From contig OY970298.1 of assembly GCA_963716215.1 (NCBI GenBank), positions 558,001 through 622,000 on the forward strand: 64,000 bases of DNA. The letters run 5' to 3'. This DNA is from JACVRW01 sp963716215 (GTDB lineage Bacteria; Actinomycetota; Thermoleophilia; Solirubrobacterales; Thermoleophilaceae). A program made the position numbers and the translations under genes. This document shows positions 52,505 through 60,383 of this stretch, in pieces. Numbering within the stretch: the first letter of the stretch is position 1; each line of letters opens with the position of its first letter. Below the pieces are notes generated by a model. The model was not told where the DNA came from. It saw only the letters and a program-made list of their open reading frames with translations, and ran no database searches.

Positions 52505-52509
52505 GGCGG

Positions 52510-53622
52510 CTACACGTTGAGGCGGATCGGCATGACCACGTAGGAGAAGGCCGACGTGTCGCCGCCCGACTGGATCAACCCCGGCCGCAGCGGGCTGATC
52601 AGCTTCAGACTCAGCTCCTCCGACTCGGCGCTCTCGAGCCCCTCACGGAAGAACTCCGGGTTGAAGCCGATCTCCAACGGTTCGCCCGCGAACGGCACCG
52701 GCAGGGACTCGCTGGCCTCGCCGACGTCCGGCGTCTGAGCGGAGACGTCGAGGGCGCCCTCCGAGAAGCGCAGCCGCAGCGGCGCGTTCTTCTGTGCGAG
52801 CAGCCCGACGCGGCGCACGACCTCCAGCAGCTCGTCCCGACTGACGCGCAGCTCGTGCTCATACGACTCGGGCAGCAGCTGCTTGTAGTTCGGGAAGCGC
52901 CCCTCGACGAGCCGCGACGACAGCACCACCCCGTCGATCGTGAACACCACCTGGTTCTCGAGCGCCGCGACGCCGATGCTGTCGGTGGCGCCGGCACTGG
53001 CGATCCGGCTCAGCTCCTGGAGCGTTCGGGCTGGAACGTTCGCCTCGAGCGACCCCTCGAGCGCGTCCTCGAGCTGCGTCTCCTTCACCGCCAGGCGGTA
53101 CGAGTCGGTCGCCACCATGCGCAGCTCGCGGCCGGTGGCGGTGACCAGCACGCCGGTGAGGTGCGGCCGGGTCTCATCCCGCGACGCCGCCCGGGCCACC
53201 CGCGTGATCGTGTCCACGAAGGGACCGGCCGGGACCGTCATGCCGCCCTCGGCCGGCGCCTCCGGCAGCTTCGGGAAGTCCTCCGGCGGCAGCGTGCGGA
53301 GGTGGAACTTGGACGGTCCCGCCACGACCTCCACGTCCTGCTGTGCGCTGCGGTACTCGAGCGAGACCTGCTCGGTCGGAAGCGAGCGCACGACGTCGAG
53401 CAACAGTCGCCCCGGGATGACCGCGAGGCCGGGTGTGGATTCCATGGTCTCGAGCGACACGCGCACACCGAGCTCCATATCGGTCGCCTCGAGCTCGGCG
53501 CGCCCCTCCTCCACGCGCAGCAGCACCCCAGCCAGCGTCTGAATCGGACTACGAGTGGAAGCGCCGCGCACGGCGATGCCGAGCTTGGCGAGGAACGTTT
53601 CACGGGAAACGGTGAGCTTCAA
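52510..53622 (-). CDS. dnaN: DNA polymerase III beta sliding clamp
   Basis: A 370-residue clamp made of three similar domains. The N-terminus is KLTVSRETFLAKLGIAVRG, with SPIQTLAGVLLRVEEG, PGRLLLDVVRSLP, LTGVLVTATGRELRMVATDS and VEGRFPNYKQLLP, ending in YVVMPIRLNV, which forms part of the peptide-binding pocket. It encircles DNA and tethers polymerase III. Codons 5-9 (VSRET) are written by a parS-like palindrome at 53596-53611. The gap to dnaA is only 111 bp. Confidence 0.97.
   Translation of the reverse strand: MKLTVSRETFLAKLGIAVRGASTRSPIQTLAGVLLRVEEGRAELEATDMELGVRVSLETMESTPGLAVIPGRLLLDVVRSLPTEQVSLEYRSAQQDVEVVAGPSKFHLRTLPPEDFPKLPEAPAEGGMTVPAGPFVDTITRVARAASRDETRPHLTGVLVTATGRELRMVATDSYRLAVKETQLEDALEGSLEANVPARTLQELSRIASAGATDSIGVAALENQVVFTIDGVVLSSRLVEGRFPNYKQLLPESYEHELRVSRDELLEVVRRVGLLAQKNAPLRLRFSEGALDVSAQTPDVGEASESLPVPFAGEPLEIGFNPEFFREGLESAESEELSLKLISPLRPGLIQSGGDTSAFSYVVMPIRLNV
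53596..53611. promoter_or_regulatory. parS-like ParB-binding site inside dnaN
   Basis: CGTTTCACGGGAAACG differs from the consensus TGTTTCACGTGAAACA at both ends and at one central base. The same 16-mer occurs at 57650-57665. It lies at codons 4-9 of dnaN, about 5.6 kb from parB, where parS sites are known in other bacteria. Confidence 0.8.
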
Positions 53623-53733
53623 CGTCGGCTACCTGACCTTGGAGTAGTAATGCCTGTCGATACGTCGACAAGGCTGCGAATTCGGCTTGCTGAAAGGAAA
53701 GCTGGCTGTTGATTGTCGCATTGACACCGGCCG
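53623..53733. other. dnaA-dnaN spacer, 111 bp, possible origin element or dnaN promoter
   Basis: No canonical DnaA box (TTATCCACA or TTGTCCACA) is present. TTGTCGACG on the minus strand (53671-53663) and TTGTCGCAT on the plus strand (53713-53721) share TTGTCG. A 6-bp-arm inverted repeat, TGTCGA-TACG-TCGACA, lies at 53655-53670. On the minus strand TTGTCG, 16 bp, TACTAC may be a dnaN promoter. Confidence 0.4.
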
Positions 53734-55065
53734 TCACGCTCGGCGGCCGAGACGGCGGTGCAGGTTGTCGACCGCCTTGCGCACAGCTGGGTCGGTACGC
53801 ATTGCAGCGCTCACCCTATTCACGGCATGGAGCACGGTCGTGTGGTTGCGGCCGCCGATCCCTCGTCCGATCTCGGGAAGGCTGTGCTCGGTGAGCTCGC
53901 GCGCGAGGTACATGGCGACCTGGCGCGCGGTGGCTACGGTCGGCCGGCGATCGCGGGCCATCAGCGATTCGCGCTGTACCCCGAACTCCTGCGCCGCGGC
54001 GTCGATGATCTCCGACAGGCCGTAGGCGTCGGGGGCCGTGTCCTCGCCCAAGCGGTGCAGCACGTGGCGGACCAGCGCGGGCGTCGCGTCCTCGCCCTTG
54101 AGCGACGCATAGGCCACGACTCGGATCAGCGCGCCCTCGAGAGCACGCACGCTGCTGTCCACGCGCTGCGCGATTTCGGCCAGCACCGCGGCCGAAACCT
54201 CGACCCCGTCGATGCGGGCGCGCTTGGCGAGGATCGCTCGGCGTACGGAGACGGGCGGCGGGTCGAGCTCCACCACCAAGCCGGATCGGAAGCGCTCAGC
54301 GAGCCGCGCCTCGAGATCGGGCAGCTCTTCCGGGCTGCGGTCGGACGAGATCACGAGCTGGCGCCCGGAGTCGAGCAGTGCGTTGAAGGTGTGGAAGAAC
54401 TCCTCACGCGTCTTGGTGCGCCCGGCGAGAAACTGCACGTCGTCGATCAGCACGACGTCGGCGCCGCGGAAGTCGTCCTTGAAGTCGTCGGTGCGGTGGC
54501 GGCGCACCGCGTCCACGAAGCCGGTGGTGAACTCTTCGATCGTCGCGTAGCGCACCCGCAGGCCGGAGCCGAAGCGCTGGACGTAGTTGCCGATCGCGTG
54601 CAGCAGGTGCGTCTTACCGAGCCCGGGCGCGCCGTGCAGGAACAGCGGGTTGTAGGCCTGCGCCGGCAGCTCGGCCACGGCCAGCGATGCCGCGTGGGCG
54701 AAGCGGTTGCCCTCGCCGATCACGAACTGGTCGAAGCTGTACTTGGGGTTGAGACGAGCGCCCTCGGGCCGCGAGGCGACGGCGATCTGCGTGGGCTCGT
54801 CGGCCGCGGGCGCCGTCCAGGCCGGCCCGACAACCTCGACAACCGCGTGAGCATCGAGGCGCTCAGCGGCCGCGCGCCGCAGCAGCGGCAGGTAGCGCTC
54901 GGCGACCGAGGTGCGGATGTGCTCCGGGGCGCGCACGTAGAGCGTCTTGCCGCTCACTCCCGCCAGCTCGAGCGGCTCGAGCCAGATGTGGAACTTGAAG
55001 GGCGGGGTCTCGCGCCGGAGCTCGTCGCGTATGTCGTCCCAGAGCTGATCGAGTTGTGCCGGCAC
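53734..55065 (-). CDS. dnaA: Chromosomal replication initiator DnaA
   Basis: A 443-residue AAA+ initiator. Domain I begins PAQLDQLWDDIRDELRRE. NPLFLHGAPGLGKTHLLHAI is Walker A, VVLIDDVQFLAGRTKTREEF is Walker B, and YGLSEIIDAAAQEFGVQRES starts domain IV. The DNA-recognition signature reads IGRGIGGRNHTTVLHAVNRV, so the usual Asp of GGRDHTTV is Asn. That residue contacts a base of the DnaA box in the E. coli structure. GTG at 55065 is chosen because conserved sequence starts there and GGAGGG lies 12 nt upstream. ATG at 55140 would add 25 non-conserved residues. Confidence 0.95.
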   Translation of the reverse strand: MPAQLDQLWDDIRDELRRETPPFKFHIWLEPLELAGVSGKTLYVRAPEHIRTSVAERYLPLLRRAAAERLDAHAVVEVVGPAWTAPAADEPTQIAVASRPEGARLNPKYSFDQFVIGEGNRFAHAASLAVAELPAQAYNPLFLHGAPGLGKTHLLHAIGNYVQRFGSGLRVRYATIEEFTTGFVDAVRRHRTDDFKDDFRGADVVLIDDVQFLAGRTKTREEFFHTFNALLDSGRQLVISSDRSPEELPDLEARLAERFRSGLVVELDPPPVSVRRAILAKRARIDGVEVSAAVLAEIAQRVDSSVRALEGALIRVVAYASLKGEDATPALVRHVLHRLGEDTAPDAYGLSEIIDAAAQEFGVQRESLMARDRRPTVATARQVAMYLARELTEHSLPEIGRGIGGRNHTTVLHAVNRVSAAMRTDPAVRKAVDNLHRRLGRRA

Positions 55066-55321
55066 AGACGGTCGCGACCCTCCTCGGGGCCTTGTTCGGT
55101 GTGATGCGTAGAAAGAGAGGGACCGCGTTGAAATCGCCACCGCTGCCCTCGGCGAGGCGAGGATACAACGGCGCCATCGCGGCTCGCCGCACCCCCGGCA
55201 GGGTTCCCCGCATTACGCGAGAAAAGGTTGGGAGGGGGGTTCCCGAGCGGCGAACCGAGCGCCGTCGTGTACCCTCCGCACGCGGCGCGAGGCACCCGCC
55301 CTCGGCGCCCATCTCGATCTT
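55066..55321. other. dnaA-rpmH divergent intergenic region, 256 bp
   Basis: This region must hold the divergent promoters of dnaA and rpmH. No cluster of canonical DnaA boxes and no AT-rich unwinding region is visible. Purine-rich runs (AGAAAGAGAGGGA near 55111, GAGAAAAGGTTGGGAGG near 55220) are the main low-GC parts. The origin of replication is not evident here. Confidence 0.5.
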
Positions 55322-55456
55322 ATGAAGCGCACCTATCAGCCCAAGAAGCGCAAGCGCGCACGCACCCACGGCTTCCGCGCTCGCATGCGCACGCGCGCCG
55401 GCCGGCACGTGCTGAAGCGCCGCCGCACCAAGGGCCGCAAGCGGCTCACGCCCTAG
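55322..55456 (+). CDS. rpmH: Large ribosomal subunit protein bL34
   Basis: A 44-residue, very basic ribosomal protein, MKRTYQPKKRKRARTHGFRA followed by RMRTRAGRHVLKRRRTKGRK and RLTP. This is the exact family pattern and length. It is the first gene of the rightward rpmH-rnpA-yidD-yidC-jag-rsmG-parAB block. The stop is 4 bp before rnpA, so the two are co-transcribed as in most bacteria. The ATG is preceded by the weak run ATCTTATG with no clear Shine-Dalgarno. Confidence 0.97.
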   Translation: MKRTYQPKKRKRARTHGFRARMRTRAGRHVLKRRRTKGRKRLTP

Positions 55457-55460
55457 GCGG

Positions 55461-55847
55461 ATGGCCGATCGCGCGCGCCGCAAGCGCCGCCGGCTGTCGC
55501 GCAGCGGCGAGTTCGATCGCGTCTACCGTGAGGGCCGCTCGCACGCCAGCCGGCACCTCGTCGTCTACGCCTTCCCGCGAGCTGACGACGAGACCGATCC
55601 GCGGCTCGGCATCTCGGTCGGTCGCAAGCTCGGCGGCGCCGTCGAGCGCAACCGCATCAAGCGGCTGCTGCGCGAGGCGTTCTGGGCCGACGCCGGGGAG
55701 CTCGCACCGGGCCACGACTTCGTGATCGTCGCGCGGCCCGCCGCCGGCGAGCTGGCGCGTGAGGGCGGCGAGCCGGCGATTCAGCAGGCGCTGCGCACCG
55801 TGCTCGCCGAGGCCGGCCTCGCGCGCGGGTCAGGGAACGACGCGTGA
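55461..55847 (+). CDS. rnpA: Ribonuclease P protein component
   Basis: A 128-residue basic protein that binds RNase P RNA and helps recognise precursor tRNA leaders. LSRSGEFDRVYREGRSHASR is the N-terminal substrate-binding region. LGISVGRKLGGAVERNRIKR with LLREAFW is the RNR signature. Length is typical. Its TGA overlaps the GTG of yidD (GTGA), so translation is coupled. The substrate tRNA-Ile downstream of parB is a nearby example of a target. Confidence 0.95.
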   Translation: MADRARRKRRRLSRSGEFDRVYREGRSHASRHLVVYAFPRADDETDPRLGISVGRKLGGAVERNRIKRLLREAFWADAGELAPGHDFVIVARPAAGELAREGGEPAIQQALRTVLAEAGLARGSGNDA

Positions 55848-56095
55848 GCGCACTGCGGGGGCTCTTCGTCGCGCCGGTGCGCTTCTACCAGCGAGCGATC
55901 TCGCCGGGCCTGCCGGCGCGCTGCAAGTACCATCCCTCGTGCTCCAACTACGCCGTAGAGGCCGTTCGCCGCTACGGTGTGCTTCGCGGAGTCGTCCTCG
56001 CCGGCTGGCGCCTGCTGCGGTGCAATCCGTGGAGCCACGGCGGCGTCGACTTCGTCGAGGATCAGACCCTCTTCCGGACGCGACCGAACCTCTAG
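55844..56095 (+). CDS. yidD: Membrane protein insertion efficiency factor YidD
   Basis: An 83-residue protein of the YidD family: PVRFYQRAISPGLPARCKYH, PSCSNYAVEAVRRYGVLRG and WRLLRCNPWSHGGVDFVED. The three conserved cysteines and the PxxxCKYxPSCS block are present. It is a small membrane-associated factor that aids YidC-dependent insertion. The GTG start overlaps the rnpA stop, and 3 bp separate it from yidC. Confidence 0.95.
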   Translation: MSALRGLFVAPVRFYQRAISPGLPARCKYHPSCSNYAVEAVRRYGVLRGVVLAGWRLLRCNPWSHGGVDFVEDQTLFRTRPNL

Positions 56096-56098
56096 ACC

Positions 56099-56962
56099 AT
56101 GCAGAGCATCCTCCAGCCGCTGATCGACGCCTGCCATTGGGTCCTGGAGTTCTGGCACGACCTGGTGGGTGGCTCGTGGGGCTGGTCGATCATCCTGCTC
56201 ACGTTCACGGTCCGGATCGTGATCCTGCCGCTCACGTTCAAGGGCGTGAAGTCGATGCAGCGGCTCCAGACGCTGCAGCCCGAGATCAAGAAGATCCAGG
56301 CGCGCTACAAGGACGACCGGCAGCGCATGAACCAGGAGGTCATGGCCTTCTATCAGCGCGAGAAGGTCAACCCGCTCGGGTCGTGCCTCCCGCTGATCCT
56401 GCAGATCCCGTTCTTCATCTCGCTCTTCTATCTGCTGCGCTCGGACGAGTTCAAGGCGGACATCGCCGGCAACACGGGCTTCGGTCCGATCACCGACCTC
56501 GCCGACCCGGTCAGCTTCAGCGATCAGCCCGTCCTGCTGATCACGCTGATCGTCCTCTACGTCGGCACGCAGCTGGCCGCCAGCGCGGTCACCGCCTTCA
56601 GCGCGGACCCGATGCAGCGTCGGATCATGTTCGCGCTGCCGTTCGTGTTCGTCATCTTCATCATCAACTTCCAGGCGGGGCTGATCGTCTACTGGATCAC
56701 CACCAACGTCTGGACGATCGGCCAGCAGCTGCTCGTGAAGAAGCTCTATCCGAAGCCGGATCCCATCGATCGCGACGACGACGGCGATAGCGCCAAGCCG
56801 GCGCGCGGGAAGCCGCCGAGCTCGCAGCCGTCCTCCGACGACACGCCGGCGGCCGACGGCGCCGCGAAGACCCGCAGCGGCTCGGACACGAACGGCGGCC
56901 CGGTGAAGGCGCCGCCGCGCTCGCCGCGCAAGAAGAAGAAGCGGTCGGGCCGACGGCGATGA
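56099..56962 (+). CDS. yidC: Membrane protein insertase YidC
   Basis: A 287-residue insertase of the short Gram-positive type. LQPLIDACHWVLEFWHDLVG starts the protein. SWGWSIILLTFTVRIVILPL holds the hydrophilic-groove Arg. SMQRLQTLQPEIKKIQARYK is the cytoplasmic coiled hairpin. Later helices end at LIVYWITTNVWTIGQQLLVK. The C-terminal 65 residues are charged and Pro/Ser-rich, ending in KKKKRSGRRR, which may bind the ribosome. It shares ATGA with the jag gene. Confidence 0.96.
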   Translation: MQSILQPLIDACHWVLEFWHDLVGGSWGWSIILLTFTVRIVILPLTFKGVKSMQRLQTLQPEIKKIQARYKDDRQRMNQEVMAFYQREKVNPLGSCLPLILQIPFFISLFYLLRSDEFKADIAGNTGFGPITDLADPVSFSDQPVLLITLIVLYVGTQLAASAVTAFSADPMQRRIMFALPFVFVIFIINFQAGLIVYWITTNVWTIGQQLLVKKLYPKPDPIDRDDDGDSAKPARGKPPSSQPSSDDTPAADGAAKTRSGSDTNGGPVKAPPRSPRKKKKRSGRRR

Positions 56963-57648
56963 ACGACGACCCGCGCCCCGAGGACCTGTCCGCGGAAGGC
57001 GAGGGCGACAGCCTCGGCGAGGCGAAGTGGGCCGCGATGAAGGAGCTCGAGCCGCGCTTCCCGGGCATCACCGCCGAGTGCGTCAGCTTCGAGGTGCTCG
57101 CCGAACCTGAGACCGGCGGGTCCGCCCGCGTGCGCGCGGAGGTGGACGAGGAGGCCTGGCGCGAGGCGGCCGAGCTGATCCCCGAGGAGCCGGGCGAGCG
57201 TGTGCGCGCGATCGTGGGCCGGATCGTCCACGCCCTGGGGCTACGCGCGACGGTCGACATCGAGGAGAGCGAGGACGAGCTGCGCGCCACGGTCAACGGC
57301 GAGGAGCTCGGGCTGCTGATCGGCAAGCACGGGTCGACGATCGACGCCGTGCAGCACCTGGCATTCCGAGCGGCCTACCGGGGACGCGAGGACCGCAAGC
57401 AGGTGACCGTCGACGCGGCCGGCTACCGCGAGCGCCGCGAGACGGCGCTGCACCGCATGGCCGACCGTGCGGCCGCCGAGGCGCTGCGCTACGACCGCCC
57501 GGTCGAGCTCGAGCCGATGCGGGCCACGGAGCGCAAGATCGTGCACACGTACCTGAGCGAGCGCGGTGACGTCGAGACTCACTCGGAGGGCGACGAGCCG
57601 GACCGCCGGCTCGTGATCAGCCCGGCGCCGGCGTTCCGCGAGCCCTGA
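56959..57648 (+). CDS. jag: KhpB/Jag family RNA-binding protein (KH + R3H)
   Basis: A 229-residue protein. An acidic N-terminal part with a Jag-like region (about 15-60) is followed by a KH domain (about 80-150; ELGLLIGKHGSTIDAVQHLA) and an R3H domain (about 160-229; RRETALHRMADRAAAEALRY, PVELEPMRATERKIVHTYLS). KhpB/Jag binds RNA, often with KhpA, and influences cell elongation. It starts in an ATGA overlap with yidC and its own TGA is shared with the CTG start of rsmG. Confidence 0.93.
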   Translation: MNDDPRPEDLSAEGEGDSLGEAKWAAMKELEPRFPGITAECVSFEVLAEPETGGSARVRAEVDEEAWREAAELIPEEPGERVRAIVGRIVHALGLRATVDIEESEDELRATVNGEELGLLIGKHGSTIDAVQHLAFRAAYRGREDRKQVTVDAAGYRERRETALHRMADRAAAEALRYDRPVELEPMRATERKIVHTYLSERGDVETHSEGDEPDRRLVISPAPAFREP

Positions 57649-58367
57649 GCGTTTCACGGGAAACGCTCGAGGCCGTCTGTGCGCGCTTCGGGCTCTCCGC
57701 CGGATCCGACGAGCAGATCCGGTTGCTGCTGGAGGCGCTGGCGGCTGAACCAGACCCACACACGAGCGTGAGCGAGCCGGAGGAGGCGCTGCGGACGCAC
57801 GTGGCCGACAGCCTGACCGGCCTCGAGGTGGACGCGCTCGTGCGCGCTAGGCGGATCGCCGACCTGGGCGCCGGCGCGGGCTTCCCGGGCTTGGTGCTGG
57901 CGGTCGCGCTGCCGGGCGCGCAGGTCGACCTGGTCGAAGCGACCGGCCGCAAGGCGGCGATGATCGCCCGGCTGGCGCAGGCGGCGCGGCTCGACAACGC
58001 GCGGGCGGTGACCGCGCGGGCGGAGGAGTGGGCGCGGACGCCGGCGGCGCTCGGCGGCGGAGGGGAGGGGTACGACGGGGTGACAGCGCGGGCGCTCGCG
58101 CCCCTGGCCACGCTGGTCGAATACGCGGCACCGCTGCTACGCACGAGCGGGACGCTGGTGGCGTGGAAGGGCGTGCGTGACGCGGAGGAGGAGGCACGCG
58201 GCCGGGGTGCGGCGGAGCAGCTCGGGCTGGAGGTGGGCGAGGTCTTGCGCGTGGAGCCGTTCGAGGCCGCTCGCAACCGCCACCTGCATGTGTTCCGCAA
58301 GATCTCGCCCACGCCCGAGCGGTTTCCGCGGCGGGTGGGGGTCGCGGCTAAGCGGCCGCTGGGCTAG
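57645..58367 (+). CDS. rsmG: 16S rRNA (guanine-527-N7)-methyltransferase RsmG, CTG start
   Basis: A 240-residue SAM-dependent methyltransferase. The N-terminus SVSRETLEAVCARFGLSAG and SDEQIRLLLEALAAEPD precede RTHVADSLTGLEVDALV, IADLGAGAGFPGLVLAVALP (SAM motif I), VDLVEATGRKAAMIARLA and VTARALAPLATLVEYAAPLL. The first conventional codon (TTG 57723) would remove 26 residues including the VSRET block that dnaN also carries as parS. No ATG, GTG or TTG lies upstream in frame. CTG at 57645 overlaps the jag stop (CTGA), so coupled initiation is likely. Confidence 0.9.
   Translation: MSVSRETLEAVCARFGLSAGSDEQIRLLLEALAAEPDPHTSVSEPEEALRTHVADSLTGLEVDALVRARRIADLGAGAGFPGLVLAVALPGAQVDLVEATGRKAAMIARLAQAARLDNARAVTARAEEWARTPAALGGGGEGYDGVTARALAPLATLVEYAAPLLRTSGTLVAWKGVRDAEEEARGRGAAEQLGLEVGEVLRVEPFEAARNRHLHVFRKISPTPERFPRRVGVAAKRPLG
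57650..57665. promoter_or_regulatory. parS-like ParB-binding site inside rsmG
   Basis: The 16-mer CGTTTCACGGGAAACG is identical to that in dnaN and differs from consensus parS at the two outer bases and one central base. It encodes VSRET at codons 3-7 of rsmG. It lies about 1.6 kb before parB, a usual place for parS. Confidence 0.82.
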
Positions 58368-58443
58368 GGCCGGCGGGCCCGTTCGCCTCTGAACCAAAGC
58401 GCCGTCCGTTCCGACCGAGCCGGGTCGTACTTTCAAGGCCGCC

Positions 58444-59202
58444 ATGGGCAGCGTTCTCGCAGTCGCCAACCAGAAGGGCGGGGTCGGCAAGACCACCACC
58501 GCCGTGAACCTCGGCGCCTCGATCGCAGGCGCCGGCTACCCGACCTTGCTGGTCGACTTGGACCCACAGTGCAACGCAACGGTTGCACTTGGGTTGCCGA
58601 AGGACCTCAGCACGAACATCTACACGTGCCTGTCGGGGGAGCTCACGCTCGCGGATGCTGCGATCCCGACGGGCATCGAGCACCTCCAGATCGTGCCGTC
58701 CACGCCCGAGCTGGCCGGCGCCACGGTCGAGCTGCCGCGCATCGCCGGCTCCGAGGGCACCCTGCGCGACCGGCTCGGCGTGGTGAAGGAGCGCTACCTG
58801 TTCACGCTGCTCGACTGTCCGCCCTCGCTCGGGCCGCTGACGGTGAACGCGCTGGTGGCGGCGGACAAGGTGATCGTGCCCGTGCAGACCGAGTACTTCG
58901 CGCTCGAGGGGTTGGCCCAGCTACTCGACACGCTCTCGCTGATCCAGCGCGAGCTCAACCCACGACTCACGATCGCCGGGATGATCCTCACGATGCACGA
59001 CGGGCGCACGCGGCTCGGGCGCGACGTCGAGCGCGAGGTGCGCGAGCACTTCCCCGAACTCGTCTTCGACACGGTCGTCCCACGCAACGTCCGCCTGGGC
59101 GAGGCGCCGAGCTTCGGTGTCCCCGTTATTCAGCACGCGCCCCAAAGTGCGGGATCCGCTGCGTACCTCAAATTGGCGAAGGAGGTCGCGGCTCGTGGTT
59201 GA
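58444..59202 (+). CDS. parA: Chromosome-partitioning ATPase ParA
   Basis: A 252-residue deviant Walker ATPase of the ParA/Soj group. ANQKGGVGKTTTAVNLGASI carries the two-lysine Walker A. LLVDLDPQCNATVALGLPK and TLLDCPPSLGPLTVNALVAA hold the A' and B motifs, and VPVQTEYFALEGLAQLLDTL the DNA-binding side. It drives segregation of ParB-parS complexes. Length fits the chromosomal (Soj) type without an N-terminal HTH. The gap to parB is 53 bp and the two form one operon. Confidence 0.97.
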   Translation: MGSVLAVANQKGGVGKTTTAVNLGASIAGAGYPTLLVDLDPQCNATVALGLPKDLSTNIYTCLSGELTLADAAIPTGIEHLQIVPSTPELAGATVELPRIAGSEGTLRDRLGVVKERYLFTLLDCPPSLGPLTVNALVAADKVIVPVQTEYFALEGLAQLLDTLSLIQRELNPRLTIAGMILTMHDGRTRLGRDVEREVREHFPELVFDTVVPRNVRLGEAPSFGVPVIQHAPQSAGSAAYLKLAKEVAARG

Positions 59203-59255
59203 AGTGATGGGGCGAGCGCATGCGGGCGGACGAGGTAATAGTCGGAGGCACACCC

Positions 59256-60197
59256 ATGTCGGATGACCGGCGGGGCATGGGTCGGGGGCTGGCCGCGATC
59301 CTCCCCCGTCCGGGGGACGAGGACGGGCTGCGCGAGATCCCCGTCGACCTGATCGACCCCAACCCCCGCCAGCCGCGGCGCGACTTCGACGAGGTCAAGC
59401 TGGGCGAGCTGGCCGATTCGATCCGCGCCCGCGGGGTGCTGCAGCCGATCGTCGTCCGGCCCCTTGCCGGTGGCCGCTACGAGCTGGTTGCGGGGGAGCG
59501 CCGCCTGCGCGCCGCGCGCATAGCCGAGGTGGAGCTGATCCCGGCGATGCTGCGCCAGGCCGACGACTGGGAGCGACTCGACCTCGCGCTCGCCGAGAAC
59601 ATGGCGCGCGAGAACCTGAACGCGGTCGAGGAGGCGCGCGCCTGCGCCATGCTCGTGGACGACCTCGGCCTCACCAAGGAAGAGGTGGGCCGGCGTGTTG
59701 GCCGCAGCCGCGTGGCGATCTCGAACCTCGTGCGGCTGCTCGACCTCCCCGAGGAGGCGCTCGAGCTGATCGAGTCCGGCCATCTCTCCGAGGGCCACGG
59801 CCGGGCGATCCTGCTCTGCAAGGACCACGTGGCGCGCAGGCGGCTGGCCCGGTCGGCCCGCGACGGTGCCTGGTCGGTGCGCGAGACCGAGCGGCGCGCC
59901 CGCGAGGCCGAGAACGGGTCGCCCGACCCGCCGAAGCCGAAGGTCATCCACCCGGACCTCGCGGACGCGCTGGCGGCGGCCGAGGACACACTCTCGGCTG
60001 CGATCGGCCGGGACGTGAAGGCCCGCGCCAGGGGCGAGCACTGCGTCGTCGAGATCGAATTCGACAGCCCGGCGGAGGCGGTGGAGCTGGCTCGCTCCAT
60101 GCTCGCCGCGGGCGTGCGGCGGGTCGCCAGAGAGCGTCGCGCCGCCGCTACAATCGGCGTTCCCACGGCCATCGAGACCGTGGGCGCGGGCGATTAG
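59256..60197 (+). CDS. parB: Chromosome-partitioning CTPase ParB
   Basis: A 313-residue ParB/Spo0J. The N-terminal tail is DDRRGMGRGLAAILPRPGD, the usual ParA-stimulating region. The CTP-binding domain has IDPNPRQPRRDFDEVKLGEL and the arginine patch VAGERRLRAARIAEV. The HTH contains VGRRVGRSRVAISNLVRLLD and SGHLSEGHGRAIL. The ATG at 59256 has GGAGG 7 nt upstream and gives the conserved N-terminus. ATG at 59220 would add 12 residues. The final codons GGC GAT TAG lie inside the tRNA-Ile gene, so the tRNA supplies the stop codon. Confidence 0.96.
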   Translation: MSDDRRGMGRGLAAILPRPGDEDGLREIPVDLIDPNPRQPRRDFDEVKLGELADSIRARGVLQPIVVRPLAGGRYELVAGERRLRAARIAEVELIPAMLRQADDWERLDLALAENMARENLNAVEEARACAMLVDDLGLTKEEVGRRVGRSRVAISNLVRLLDLPEEALELIESGHLSEGHGRAILLCKDHVARRRLARSARDGAWSVRETERRAREAENGSPDPPKPKVIHPDLADALAAAEDTLSAAIGRDVKARARGEHCVVEIEFDSPAEAVELARSMLAAGVRRVARERRAAATIGVPTAIETVGAGD

Positions 60198-60261
60198 CTC
60201 AGCCGGTTAGAGCGCGTCTCTGATAAGGACGAGGTCCCTGGTTCGAGTCCAGGATCGCCCA
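60188..60261 (+). tRNA. tRNA-Ile (GAT anticodon)
   Basis: The 74-nt cloverleaf is complete. Acceptor GGGCGAT/ATCGCCC, D arm GCTC-AGCCGGTTA-GAGC, anticodon stem CGTCT/GGACG with loop CTGATAA (anticodon GAT), variable loop AGGTC, T arm CCTGG-TTCGAGT-CCAGG and discriminator A are all present. CCA is not encoded. Its first 10 nt overlap the parB end. Not part of an rRNA operon here. Confidence 0.97.
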
Positions 60262-60383
60262 TGACGGTGAGCGGCCGGGTCGGCCGATGCCGCCTATCAC
60301 GTGAGCGCCACGAGGGTCCCTTCCGGGGGCCCTTCGTCGTTGTAGTGGACGCTTTGCTCCCGCTCTAGACTGTCGAGCAGTTC

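Noticed and set aside
55066..55140. Longer dnaA starting at ATG 55140
   Set aside because: The added 25 residues are basic and unlike DnaA N-termini. GTG 55065 fits the conserved domain I start, although its Shine-Dalgarno spacing is long.
55066..55321. Replication origin with DnaA boxes
   Set aside because: No canonical boxes or AT-rich unwinding region could be found by eye, so I did not call oriC.
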